A stretch of DNA of 48,651 nucleotides, taken from positions 1 to 48,651 of the IMG/VR virus record IMGVR_UViG_3300032242_003441. The stretch is one strand, 5' to 3'. The notes below the pieces were generated by a model. That model made no database searches, was not told the DNA's origin, and saw only the letters and a list, made by a program, of their open reading frames with translations. Positions 7,757 to 17,900 of this stretch are shown here, one piece after another. A program made the position numbers and the translations under genes. Source of the stretch: a virus. Each line of letters starts with the position of its first letter. Positions within the stretch are counted from its first letter, which is position 1.

Positions 7757-9891
7757 TGAAATCCCCCAACATAACTGCGGGACGGCAAGAAAAAATTACA
7801 GCGGGTTGGCTACACGGGATAAACTCGGTACGAAACCCTTGGAATCTTCCTGCTGATCAACTCAAGTGGGGTGTTAATGTCGCCATCCGCGGGGGTATCG
7901 TACAGACTCGCCCCGGCCAAGGAATGAAATTGTCTTTACCTCCCGGCAACTTGCAGGGCGGCATTTTCTTCTCTGCCAACCGTCAATACAAAGCTTCCTC
8001 TACGACGGTAACCTCTGGGGGTACCTCAGCAAACCAAGCTACGATCTACAACTATGACGGGACGCCCTCTTTCGCCAGCGAGTTGCCTTATGTTGTGTTT
8101 GCGGTAGGCGGATCTGTTTATTTTGCCCCGTTTCCACTTACCCAGCCAGCCGATTGGGAAAACTATAAGCTCTCCGACATACAGCTAGATCCAAACGCAA
8201 CAGAGGTTGTGTTTACGATTGCTACCCAAACAGCTTCACTTAGCGCCGGGGGAAATGTTACGGTGACCCCAGCAAATCGTCTTTTGGTTGTTCAGGATGG
8301 GGTTAGCAAACCGGGGTATTGGGACGGAAGCGATAAACTCGGCGGTCAATCTCCCGATATGCCGATTGGATATTGGATGTCCTTCTCCGGAAATCGACTT
8401 TGGGTATCAAGCGGAAACATTGTGTACGCTTCTGACCTTGGAAACCCCCTTGGGTGGGCTGAAAGAAAGTCTGGGTCAGGCCGCGGAGACTTTACTTTCC
8501 CTCGTCCGGTAACGGGCATGGTAGATTATGTTGGGCAGAATAACGACACACGACTTGTAGTGTTTTCAGATAGGGCTACTTACTCTCTTGCTAGTGGGGT
8601 TTTTGATAGAGCTCAATGGGTTACTACTTCCAATTTCCAAAATACTCTTTTCCCAACGGTTGGCTGCGTTGCCGGCAAATCAATCACTTTCCAAGCCGGA
8701 CTTCTGTGGTGGTATTCGCAGGGCGGTCTTGTAAACGCCAACGTTGCGGCTTCTTCTTACCTGTCTTCGCAGGTTCTGTACAAGGACGTCGAAATGGCAA
8801 AGGTCAAGCGGTTTACCCCGAGTAACTTGACCGGAATCTGCTCCGCTGCTTTTGAAAACTATCTTTTGGTATCCGTTCCCTATCTCGAACCGATCCCTAG
8901 CGTCACAATGGTGCTTGATTATGCCCCCGCCAGCGAGCTGAGCCAGCAACAGGTACCCGCTTGGTCTGGTGTCTGGACTGGAACGAGGCCAATTGAGTGG
9001 ATTAGTGGTATCGTTGATAAACAGCCCCGACTTTTCCACCTGTCGGTTGATTATGTCTCTACCAACGACGGATCCTTCAACCATCTGTGGGAATCTTTCT
9101 TGCCCGACCGCGTTGACAGCTATCTGCAGATCAACCCCGATGACACTACAACTACAAAGTATAGCAGAATTTATTGCCAAGCGGAAACCGGTCTTTTGGG
9201 CGATGGAATGGACGTCAAACAGCTAAAGTATGCCGAAGTGGAATGCACACAGCTTGGCGGAACTTGCGACGTCCGGGTTTCCTACAAAGGAAGCAAAGGG
9301 GCATACCAACAGATCCTAAACACCCGACTGCTTGCGGTTACTGATGCCTATCAATATGAAAACACCCCACTCTCGGGGCAGATTTCAAATTACGGAATCC
9401 TTCGTACCCAATACCGTCGATTGATCACGGAAGAAATTCAACGCAAATCTAACGTTTTCTCGTGCGAATCAACTTATTCTCCCGACATCGACAAAGCGTT
9501 TGGTTTTTTAATTGAGTGGTGCGGAGAATTAGGTATTGAAGCTGTGCGTTGCTTCATGGATCCGTATCAAGAAAAGTCAACGGGTAAGCCAGAGGCTAAT
9601 GAAACGGTATCCTGTGTTATTGCTGAGGATGGCAGCAGCGATTCTGTTGACTTGCTACCGAGCCCATACGAGCAGCCTGACTATAATCAACAATCTTGGT
9701 ACGCTACCGAAACACGGACAGTTACTAACTCTTGTGGAGCTGGGAGTAGCGTTTTTGATGTATCGGCAACCGCAACAGCTTCTGCCCAATCCTTTGTTTC
9801 TTTTGCTAACGCCCAAGAGCAGGCAGCTACTTTAGCCAGCCAAGCCGCTTCCGCTGCCGTAACAAAGTACCGCCAAACTAATCCCTGTTAA
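7756..9891 (+). CDS. Tail tubular protein B/nozzle-like protein
   Basis: A 711-residue protein starting at MKSPNITAGRQ. Its A overlaps the previous TAA (TAATG), indicating coupled translation; an ATG 24 nt upstream lies inside the adaptor gene. The N-terminal segment (NPWNLPADQLKWGVNVAIRG followed by RPGQ) matches the start seen in podovirus nozzle proteins, where a region naming the model strand and RPG follows. Repeated beta segments (NRLWVSSGNIVYASDLGNP, TRLVVFSDRATYSL) suggest a propeller. The C-terminal ~50 residues are Ala/Ser-rich helix (about 660-705). Position after the adaptor and before ejection proteins fits T7 gp12. Function is by analogy. Confidence 0.6.
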   Translation: MKSPNITAGRQEKITAGWLHGINSVRNPWNLPADQLKWGVNVAIRGGIVQTRPGQGMKLSLPPGNLQGGIFFSANRQYKASSTTVTSGGTSANQATIYNYDGTPSFASELPYVVFAVGGSVYFAPFPLTQPADWENYKLSDIQLDPNATEVVFTIATQTASLSAGGNVTVTPANRLLVVQDGVSKPGYWDGSDKLGGQSPDMPIGYWMSFSGNRLWVSSGNIVYASDLGNPLGWAERKSGSGRGDFTFPRPVTGMVDYVGQNNDTRLVVFSDRATYSLASGVFDRAQWVTTSNFQNTLFPTVGCVAGKSITFQAGLLWWYSQGGLVNANVAASSYLSSQVLYKDVEMAKVKRFTPSNLTGICSAAFENYLLVSVPYLEPIPSVTMVLDYAPASELSQQQVPAWSGVWTGTRPIEWISGIVDKQPRLFHLSVDYVSTNDGSFNHLWESFLPDRVDSYLQINPDDTTTTKYSRIYCQAETGLLGDGMDVKQLKYAEVECTQLGGTCDVRVSYKGSKGAYQQILNTRLLAVTDAYQYENTPLSGQISNYGILRTQYRRLITEEIQRKSNVFSCESTYSPDIDKAFGFLIEWCGELGIEAVRCFMDPYQEKSTGKPEANETVSCVIAEDGSSDSVDLLPSPYEQPDYNQQSWYATETRTVTNSCGAGSSVFDVSATATASAQSFVSFANAQEQAATLASQAASAAVTKYRQTNPC

Positions 9892-9894
9892 GCT

Positions 9895-10530
9895 ATGCCT
9901 ACAATAGCTGACGCTAGTGTTGCGGTAAAAAACTATCCCAACAAATTTGTAAGCCCTTACGGAAACGACGGAATTGTACCGCTATATTCTTCAATGCCCT
10001 TGAAAAGCCCGGTTGAAGGATGCCTCGATTGTATTGTGTGCGGGGATTCAATTGTCCGTACTGAAAGTATTTCCAACGCCACACAAAACAGGCGTGACAT
10101 AAACGGAGTAACTATTACCCCCGGCACTCTTCCGGGATACCCATATTTTAGCGGTTTTGTTAACCCAGCAAATAAATACTCTACCGTCGTGGTATTTGAT
10201 TGGGATAGTTGTTTGTTTAGCTCTGGGATAATAGATTATTCAATTGTTCCCATCCTTGTAAGTGGTACTCCCCATACTTCACCTCCGTGGCCGGTTGATG
10301 GGCACTATAAAGCAATCGCAACAGGCCCCAACATCGGCATTATCGTGGAATCTACAGGGGGTTACGCTGCCCCTAATCGTTACCCGATTGGAAAAGTCAC
10401 AACTTTAGATCAATTTGTAAACCCCATTACTTTACCTAACGTAATTGATGACACGCATAGGTATTACCGCCCAAATTCCTTTTGCTCAAACCCCACAGGG
10501 GCTTGGATTCAAGCTGTACTTTTAAAATAA
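9895..10530 (+). CDS. Virion-associated protein, paralogue 1
   Basis: A 211-residue protein, no known family. The first ~65 residues are nearly shared with the next gene: YPN, SPYGNDxIVPLYSS, PLKSPVxGC, then a CxxC-type cluster (GCLDCIVCGDSIVR). The rest diverges completely and is beta-rich. It follows the nozzle gene by 3 nt. A constant N-terminal module with a variable C-terminal part is the pattern of attached tip or receptor-binding proteins; this role is an inference. Confidence 0.6.
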   Translation: MPTIADASVAVKNYPNKFVSPYGNDGIVPLYSSMPLKSPVEGCLDCIVCGDSIVRTESISNATQNRRDINGVTITPGTLPGYPYFSGFVNPANKYSTVVVFDWDSCLFSSGIIDYSIVPILVSGTPHTSPPWPVDGHYKAIATGPNIGIIVESTGGYAAPNRYPIGKVTTLDQFVNPITLPNVIDDTHRYYRPNSFCSNPTGAWIQAVLLK

Positions 10531-10541
10531 TTTTCTAAAAT

Positions 10542-11300
10542 ATGCCATCCATAGCCACGGCTTCTACTTCGGTTCCATATTACCCAAACGAGTATTCTTC
10601 TCCGTACGGTAATGATCAGATTGTTCCGTTGTATTCCTCCGTTCCGCTTAAAAGCCCGGTTACTGGGTGTTTGCCTTGTGTGGTGTGCGGGGATTCAATT
10701 GTCCGTAATGAAATTATCGCAAATTCTAGTCAAAAAAAGCTTGGAAGTACCGATGTTAAAATAACCGTAACCCCTCCTTTTTATTTTTCCGGAAACAATC
10801 TTTTGTTCAAGTTTCCTTGTTTCGATAATCCGTTTAACTACATTTGTCCGTGCGATTCAACTTATCAAGATTCGGGCACAATTATATCTTCTAAATCGGG
10901 AATTTTTAATGTTACCTTTAGGGTACGCGGTGTTGCCGAACCTTGTGCAGATTACACAGATCCCGGAACTCCTGTTTCCGGTAGTCCCTATGTACGGAAA
11001 AATCCTTCGGGGTACACAGGTCCTTACAACACCTATCAATTACAAGTCGGCAGTGACGTGTATCTTTTAAATTACGATACGGACGGTTTAATGTTCGCCT
11101 TTGATTATCATATTACGCTTCCGATACCGACCAACACTACGTATACTTTATACGCAAATTCTTACGACCAAGCAGAGCAAGGAAACCAATACTCCTTGGT
11201 AGCTACCGATGACGATACTTTACGCCCAATACAAGTGCAGCAACCTTACGGTGGGCAATTTATGCAGCTGGACATTATTAGCTTTGTATACGAAGGATAA
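10542..11300 (+). CDS. Virion-associated protein, paralogue 2
   Basis: A 252-residue protein, paralogous to the preceding gene in its first ~65 residues (SPYGNDQIVPLYSSVPLKSP, then GCLPCVVCGDSIVRNE) but unrelated afterwards. The variable part is Tyr/Asn/Pro-rich beta structure with Cys pairs (FPCFDNP, CPCDSTY). Base composition is AT-richer than its neighbours. It starts 11 nt after paralogue 1. See paralogue 1 for the role proposed. Confidence 0.6.
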   Translation: MPSIATASTSVPYYPNEYSSPYGNDQIVPLYSSVPLKSPVTGCLPCVVCGDSIVRNEIIANSSQKKLGSTDVKITVTPPFYFSGNNLLFKFPCFDNPFNYICPCDSTYQDSGTIISSKSGIFNVTFRVRGVAEPCADYTDPGTPVSGSPYVRKNPSGYTGPYNTYQLQVGSDVYLLNYDTDGLMFAFDYHITLPIPTNTTYTLYANSYDQAEQGNQYSLVATDDDTLRPIQVQQPYGGQFMQLDIISFVYEG

Positions 11301-11303
11301 TTT

Positions 11304-11690
11304 ATGAAACCAACCATAACCTACAGATACGTCACCCCAAACACCCAAGAGTTCCAGCAGCTCCAGACGTTTGCGGAGTCGTTTGACCACAAAATCCACG
11401 CACACCCGAGTATCAACGTATATGCTCACTATCGGGACGATACCTGCTTTGGGTATTCGGATCATGTCTTTGTGCCCACAATCTACCCAGCCTTTCACCC
11501 CGCGCTCACAAGACCGCAGGATGTTTTGCAGGTGATGAACGACTGGCGTGCCCACTGCCAGCTATCCGGAAAACCCGGGTATATCGGCGTGCCGCTCGAG
11601 TCAAATCCACACCGGCAGAATTTCCCGGAAAAAATTATGCAAAAACTAGGTCTTGCAAGACATTACAGAGAGCTGTATACGTTGGCGTAA
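11304..11690 (+). CDS. Small protein, GNAT-like C-terminus
   Basis: A 128-residue protein lying 3 nt after the paralogue pair. The C-terminal half (GYIGVPLESN, then FPEKIMQKLGLARHYRELYT) resembles the last part of GNAT acyltransferases, where a 'MxKLGF' helix is followed by a Tyr strand. The acetyl-CoA-binding (R/Q)xxGxG/A loop is not evident, so catalysis is doubtful. Located between tail and internal virion genes; role unknown. Confidence 0.5.
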   Translation: MKPTITYRYVTPNTQEFQQLQTFAESFDHKIHAHPSINVYAHYRDDTCFGYSDHVFVPTIYPAFHPALTRPQDVLQVMNDWRAHCQLSGKPGYIGVPLESNPHRQNFPEKIMQKLGLARHYRELYTLA

Positions 11691-11694
11691 TTCT

Positions 11695-12507
11695 ATGGGC
11701 GGATCAGCACCACAAGTTCAAACACCTAACCCTTTGCCATCAATGATGGCACTTCAGGGTCAAGAGCAGGCAATCAGCAATGCCGAGCAGGCTCGCGCAG
11801 AGATGCTGAAGAATGCGGCCAACATAACCCCCTACACCTACACCCCTGACATCTGGGGGCAGGCCGGAGCCTACAACACAGCAAAGGATACCGCCTATCT
11901 CAACGCGGTAAACTCTCAGGCTCTGCAGCAGGCTGTAGACCCGCTCGGGGCAAAGATTCGTCAGAATACCGAGCAGATGACGGCCAATATCACAGATCCA
12001 GAAACCCTCAAAAAGGCTTCTCAGCAGGAATTTGCTCAGCGTACGCTTCCCGGTATGTACGGAACGGGTCTCAACCCCAGCAGCACAATTTACGGGAGTG
12101 CCTTATTTGACAAGAATACGTTGGCCGGCATCCAGCTCCAGCAGTCGCTTGCTCAACTCGGCCAGCCCTACCAAAACCTACCTCAGACGGGACTTAACCC
12201 GGGAATGGCCGCCTCGGCACCTATGCAGGCCGGCGCTCAGGCCGCGGCACAAGGAAATGCCTTCCTGCAGGGTATTCTTGGTCAAACTGGACAACTTCAG
12301 CAGAGCGTTGAACAGGGGGCAAACAGCCTCTACAACAACATGGGGCAAGATATTAACACGATTCAGGCAAATCAGCTCGCTGCACAGCAGGCCAACCAAG
12401 CTTCTCAAGCTCAGCAAAATGCGGCACTCTACCAAGGTCTAGGGTCGCTCGGGGGCGGGTTGCTATCTTCGGCAAGATTACCCCTTGGTGGGGGCTTCGC
12501 TCTTTGA
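11695..12507 (+). CDS. Gln/Ala-rich internal virion protein candidate
   Basis: A 270-residue protein starting at MGGSAPQV (an ATG at 11653 lies in the previous gene). Helical and Gln/Ala-rich throughout (AQAAAQGNAFLQGILGQ; ANQLAAQQANQASQAQQNAA) with a glycine-rich C-terminus (GSLGGGLLSSARLPLGGG) that could insert in a membrane. Position after the tail tube genes and before larger coiled-coil proteins parallels T7 gp14-type ejection proteins. Assigned by composition and order only. Confidence 0.5.
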   Translation: MGGSAPQVQTPNPLPSMMALQGQEQAISNAEQARAEMLKNAANITPYTYTPDIWGQAGAYNTAKDTAYLNAVNSQALQQAVDPLGAKIRQNTEQMTANITDPETLKKASQQEFAQRTLPGMYGTGLNPSSTIYGSALFDKNTLAGIQLQQSLAQLGQPYQNLPQTGLNPGMAASAPMQAGAQAAAQGNAFLQGILGQTGQLQQSVEQGANSLYNNMGQDINTIQANQLAAQQANQASQAQQNAALYQGLGSLGGGLLSSARLPLGGGFAL

Positions 12508-12582
12508 GGTTGCAAAACAAAAGATTTTGACCTAAAAGACAGCTCAACTTTAACCAACACAAACCACTAACCAACTACGATT

Positions 12583-13098
12583 ATGGGAGGACACGGAGGA
12601 GGCGGTGACAATAGTTACGCCATTCAACAACAGAATCAACGGATGATGGAGATGCAGCAGCAGATGCAGGCTCAACAGGCCGCTGCTCAAGCCGCCGCTC
12701 TCCAAGCTCAGCGCGACGCAGCCGCTCAGGCTCAGGCAAACACTGCCCAACAGCAATCCACTGCCGGAAATACCGCCGCTCAGCAATCTCTCGCCCAGCA
12801 GTCACAGGTACAAGCTGCTAAGGATCTCGCAGCCGCCCAAGCAGCCTCTCAGGCCGCTACCTCCGGCGGGAATACCGCAGCTGGTGGTTTCAACCTTGCA
12901 AATGCCAAGCAGCAGGCCGTTTCCAATCTCGGTGCCGCTCAGGGAACCCTCCCCGGCACGGGTGCCAATACCGCAGGCGGTGGCGGGTCTACGATGAACC
13001 CAGCCGCTACCACGGCAGCCGCAGCTCTCAACAAGACGGGATCCGGTACCAATCAGTACATGCCTTCGACGCAGGGAATCACTTTCGGAGGCTACTAA
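12583..13098 (+). CDS. Gln/Ala-rich low-complexity virion protein candidate
   Basis: A 171-residue protein. After MGGHGGGGD comes a Gln/Met/Ala-rich helix (residues ~12-60, e.g. MEMQQQMQAQQAAAQAAA), then Ala/Ser/Thr/Gly-rich disorder. No domain is recognised. A 75-nt gap containing only A-rich sequence separates it from the previous gene. The position in a run of internal virion proteins suggests it is packaged in the capsid or ejected. Confidence 0.5.
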   Translation: MGGHGGGGDNSYAIQQQNQRMMEMQQQMQAQQAAAQAAALQAQRDAAAQAQANTAQQQSTAGNTAAQQSLAQQSQVQAAKDLAAAQAASQAATSGGNTAAGGFNLANAKQQAVSNLGAAQGTLPGTGANTAGGGGSTMNPAATTAAAALNKTGSGTNQYMPSTQGITFGGY

Positions 13099-13111
13099 AC
13101 CCCGAAAGTAG

Positions 13112-14938
13112 ATGGCCTTTGACACTTCTGGCTTTAACATAGCAATCCCGCAGGCGCCGATTGTAACGCCTGCGCTTACTAATCTTGCGCCGCTGAACAT
13201 CAGCGCCCCCGGGGTGGCGATGCAGCCGGCCAAGATCCAGACCCCTAGCACTGCGGCGTCTGAAGGCATTGCTTTGGGTCTGGGAGCTATCGGCAAGGGT
13301 ATTACTGCCGCTTACCAGAATACGCAGGCGGAAAAGAAGGCAAAGGCTGATGCTGAATATCGACAGCAAGAGCTGCAGCTCAAACAGCAAGAGCTTGCGG
13401 CAAATAAATCTGCTAAGCTGCAAACTCTTGGCATGGAACAGGCAAAGTTGGGACTTGAAGCGGAAAGAATCAAGAATGAAAAAGATTACAAAAAAGGACT
13501 TTTGGATAGGGCATCCTCACTCCCCTTAAAATATAGGACGGTTGATTTTGGTTCCTCTACTGAAGGGTTAAATGATTCTCAGAAAAGCTATTTACAAAGT
13601 TTATCTACGGGGGAGTCTAGCGATCAGACTCCGTTGCCCGGGGAGGATCCACTTTTGAGTCCCGACACGAACGGTATTGAGTTAGACAATTCTCCCCTCG
13701 GTAGTTTGACGGCTCCTGTCCCAGCGTTTCCAACAACCCCTTCGCTGAAACCGGAAGAGTTGCCACAAATGATGGCTCAGATCCCGGCCAGCGATCTTTC
13801 TGCGTCAACGTCAAGTCTACCCCCTATGGCGGACTTGAAAGCACCTATAGATTTTTCTAACCCTAACGCTGCCAAGAATGCCCTTGGTAATTTGAGCTTT
13901 GACAAAATTACCGCTTCCCTGACCCCTACTCGAGGGGCAAAACTTGACGCAGCCCTCGCCTCCACCTCCCCTGTAGCAGAAGCTGCCCCAAGCCACCCAC
14001 TTAAACACGCTTTCAAGACCGAAGAAGAAGCTTGGCGGGAAGCTACAAGAGATATTCCGGGTTGGCAGCAAGGAGACGTTGAGAAAGTTGACGGAATTGA
14101 CCCAACTACTGGAAAACCAACTATCGGGTACGTCGCCAAACGTAAACAGGTTGATCCTCGTCTTGCCGCTACTGAAGCGTACCGTAAAACTACCGAAGGT
14201 CTACGAAAAGAGCAGATGGGTATTCGACAGCAAAACGTTTTGAATAACGAGCGCAGTCAATTTTATGCCACTCCGCAGATAAAACTTTTCTTAGGCCCCA
14301 ACGGCATGCAGCAAAGTTTTGCCCGTTTCATGGCGGATTACGACAAGGTTACTCCGGGGTCCCCGGGCGCGGGAATAAGCCAAATTGGTCTGCTAGACAT
14401 GTTTGCTCGCGCCGAAGCCGGAGGGCGTGTTACTCAGGCTCAGGCAGATCTTGCCTTGCAAGCCCGCACCCTCAAAGAAAAATGGGAAACCCTGTTTAAC
14501 ACCAAGTTTGGTGGGGGCGATGTCCTTTCAAAGGATCAGATGGAGCAGATGCGTAACGTCATGCAGGAAGATTTTGTCAAGCAGGCAAAATTTGCTAATC
14601 AAGCGGTGGCTGGACATCGTTCCGTGTTAGAAGATCAAGGGGTCTCGACACTCCCAACAAATTTCATTTTGCCAATATCCCGCGAGGAAGGGGAGAATAC
14701 GGTTGATTGGTACAAAACCGAAATCCCCAAGCTAAAAGCCCAATACCAAGAGGCTAAAAACAAAGGCGACAAACAAACCGCGGATCAAATCGAAGCCCAG
14801 CTTAGCCAGTATGGATCTGCAGCCCTTGAGCTACGTAAAAAAATCGACAAATCCAAGTCTTCAATCATAAACTTGGATGATATGGAAGACATTCCACAAG
14901 GATGGTTTGGATCCGCTGCTAAAAAGAACAAACAATAA
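13112..14938 (+). CDS. Coiled-coil internal virion protein candidate
   Basis: A 608-residue protein. Residues ~50-70 are hydrophobic Gly/Ala-rich (GIALGLGAIGKGITAAYQ), followed by a long charged coiled coil (~70-130: KKAKADAEYRQQELQLKQQE). The middle is Pro/Ser/Ala-rich and disordered; the C-terminal half is helical (~380-600). Layout and place just before the giant gene resemble T7 gp15-type ejection proteins. The next gene starts 7 nt after its stop. Confidence 0.5.
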   Translation: MAFDTSGFNIAIPQAPIVTPALTNLAPLNISAPGVAMQPAKIQTPSTAASEGIALGLGAIGKGITAAYQNTQAEKKAKADAEYRQQELQLKQQELAANKSAKLQTLGMEQAKLGLEAERIKNEKDYKKGLLDRASSLPLKYRTVDFGSSTEGLNDSQKSYLQSLSTGESSDQTPLPGEDPLLSPDTNGIELDNSPLGSLTAPVPAFPTTPSLKPEELPQMMAQIPASDLSASTSSLPPMADLKAPIDFSNPNAAKNALGNLSFDKITASLTPTRGAKLDAALASTSPVAEAAPSHPLKHAFKTEEEAWREATRDIPGWQQGDVEKVDGIDPTTGKPTIGYVAKRKQVDPRLAATEAYRKTTEGLRKEQMGIRQQNVLNNERSQFYATPQIKLFLGPNGMQQSFARFMADYDKVTPGSPGAGISQIGLLDMFARAEAGGRVTQAQADLALQARTLKEKWETLFNTKFGGGDVLSKDQMEQMRNVMQEDFVKQAKFANQAVAGHRSVLEDQGVSTLPTNFILPISREEGENTVDWYKTEIPKLKAQYQEAKNKGDKQTADQIEAQLSQYGSAALELRKKIDKSKSSIINLDDMEDIPQGWFGSAAKKNKQ

Positions 14939-14944
14939 CTCAAT

Positions 14945-17900
14945 ATGTCAACGCCCTCTGTGGTGACGGATACCGACAAGTTTTTAGATCTCTTGTCACC
15001 AAAGAAAACAGAAGAGGCTACGCAAACCGCGGAAGCTACTTCCCAGCCTGATTCTGCCCCGGAGGCTACCCCAGCCCCCGCAGCACCAAAGCAAGACGAC
15101 GCTACAAAAGATTTTTTTGAGACCCGACAAATTACAGGTGGCTATCCTTCAGCTACCCCTTCCGAGCTGAGTGCAGAGTTAACGGGGGCTCCGTCCCCAC
15201 ACCCCGAATTATTGAAGAAAGCGCAGGAAGGTTTGGAACCTTTGGCGCCTAATCAAAAAAATTCATTGCTGAACGATACGGATAACTTTCTTTCGCAATT
15301 AGCCCCCAAAGACAAAAGCGGTGAAAATGAATATGCGTATCTCGAAAATTCAGTAGCTTCCCGGGATCCAGCATTGCCATTAAATTCTCAAGAAGAATTT
15401 TTCTTACGCAGCTTGCCCGAGGAAAAGCGTCATAGCTTTATTGAAGCTCATCCTGAGGTTGAGTTGCCTTCTGATTTACATCGTAGCCATTACGAATATC
15501 GCAATCGCAAATCCGCACAGGGGCAATCCTTCGTCGAACAGGCCAAAGGGCTCGGTAAAGGGTTAGCCCAGTTTGGGCAAGAAGTTGCCGGAACCGTTGG
15601 TAAAGTAGTTGGAGACATAAACAGCCTTGACCCTACCGCAGGTGCTGAGATTGATTACGACAAGTGGACGGCTGCAGCTCAGGAAGCTAAAAAGAAAGGG
15701 TTACCGGTACCTAATCCCGGTCAGTTTAGGAAAGCTGCGGTACCGTACGGCCAGAGACTGGCAAACACAGGTACCGATTTGATCTCTGCCGGCGACGAGC
15801 TTCTTTCTATCCCAGAAGCATTCAAAGACATTTACCAAGTAGCCTCCAAAGGTGGATGGGATTGGCTTGATAAAAAGAAAGAAGAGCATGGTTGGCAGAC
15901 TCCTGAGCAGTCTTACCAAAACGATCTCGTACGTACCAAAATTCTACGTGAGCAGGCCCGTAAGAAAATTTATGCTCCCACCGCGTCACTTCGCACTGGG
16001 GCAGAAATCCTAAAAGGAGCGCAGGAGCTGAAAGAAGCTGGATGGTCGCCCGGAGCCGATGCGATTCAAGCTCTATATGGCGTGCATCTCACCGAGACGG
16101 CTGCCGAAAAGATGGCAAAGGATCCAAACCTTACCGAAGAGCAAGCCAACGCCGAAGTTTTCAAGGATTCGTCCAATTTACTCAAGCAACGGATGCAGAA
16201 AATTGCACCTGAGTTTGTGACCAAAGGTTATACTGAATACGGTAGCCCTGAGATCCGTTTTGCTCCCGTTCTTATGACCGGAGGTGAATTCGGGGTGCTA
16301 GGTAAAGGACTTGGCATGCTGGGGTCTACGGTTGCCCGCGGTGAAAAATTCTTGAGCAACGTAGGCCGTAACCCCGAGGCTATTTCGGCAGCCAATCTTA
16401 AACGTTTGCAAGCTGCCGAAGCTGAAAGAGGGCTGGTTGGACAGATGGAGACCACGCCGGGTTATACCACCGTTTTAACCAAGCCCTCGGTGCCCGGGGA
16501 AGTACCAAAGCCTTTACTAAACATACCAAGAGTTGGAACCGTTGCCGGTGCCGCTGGAAACTTGGCAAACGCCGTGGACAAAGCCATTGGCTATGCCACT
16601 TTACCGCTCGCTGCTACCGGACTAGGGGCGGCAACCGGAGGAGAAGGACATCGCGCCCAAGGAGCCTTTGAGGGGCTGGGATTGGGGCTTGGGCTGAAAG
16701 GTATCCAGATGGGTGCAGGCGTAATTCGAGACCTAGATCAAGCTGCCGAGCTATTCGGCGGCAAGGCAGTTCTCCCTTCTGACCTTATGAAAGCCGCCGG
16801 CAAGGCAGAGCAGGCGGCAAAGACAACTAAAGCCCTGTTCGGAAGTGACACTTTCCTAAAAGCTCTTGGCCGTGATGGAGCAGACTTCATCGCTAAAAAT
16901 GCGGTACCTCTGGCGCTCAAAGGTGTGCACGGGGGAACGCTTGCCTACGCAATGGGACTGCTTAATGACACCCCTTCGGAAGATATGCCTCAGTATGTTG
17001 CGTTTGGTACCCTGCTGTCATTAACTCCCGGGCTGCTTGGGCACGGTCTGCATGAGGATCCCGCAGAGATTAAATTACGTGCGGCTAAAGAAGCGAAGGA
17101 GACCAACGAATTTGATAACACGCTTGATCAGGATTCCCGCAACAACATCAGCGCATCCCGCCTCTGGCAGATGCACCTTGCAAAGCTTCGTAAAAACGTT
17201 TTCCGAACCCAACAGCAAACTTCCGATCTGCAATCCGATGCCAACGACCCAAGTTTGACCCCTGAGGAACGTGCTAAGCGTGCCAAGGCTGCAGAAGAAA
17301 GCCAAAAGGTAGTTGACTTCCACAAGGGTCGTCTAAACCAAGCTTTGACGACAAATATCGACACAATGGCTGAGTTTGGTCGCCAATTTAAGCTCGCGGC
17401 TTCACGGCTAAATTCATTCCTGAACGGAATGCAGAAATCTGGTCAAGACAACGTTGCAATGAAGTTTTTGACCACGGCACAGATTGCCGACAGCATTTAC
17501 AAAAACTCTCCCGACCTGCAGATGATGGCTGCTCGCGGGCAAGAGGCAGAAGCCCGTCAGCGGGCAATGGTAACGGCTCAGCAGAGAGGTTTCGTCACCG
17601 ATCCGGAAGGAGGTGTGCGTATTGACCCGTCGCGCCCTACGTTAGTTGTCAACATTGATAACTTGATGAACAACCCCCGCAGCGTGATTGAGACAATGTA
17701 TCACGAAGCGGGAGAGGCAGCTCAAAAGATTCCGCAGGTGTGGAATGCGATACAAAAGTCTGGGGTGCCGGAAATGCTTTTCAAGCGCACAATTAAAGAC
17801 GCTGCCGGCAATACGCTAAGGGAGACTCGGGGTCTTTTGAACGAGGCTGATCTGTACCAGATGTTCATTCACAAGTACGTCTACGGAATGACTGCCCCTG

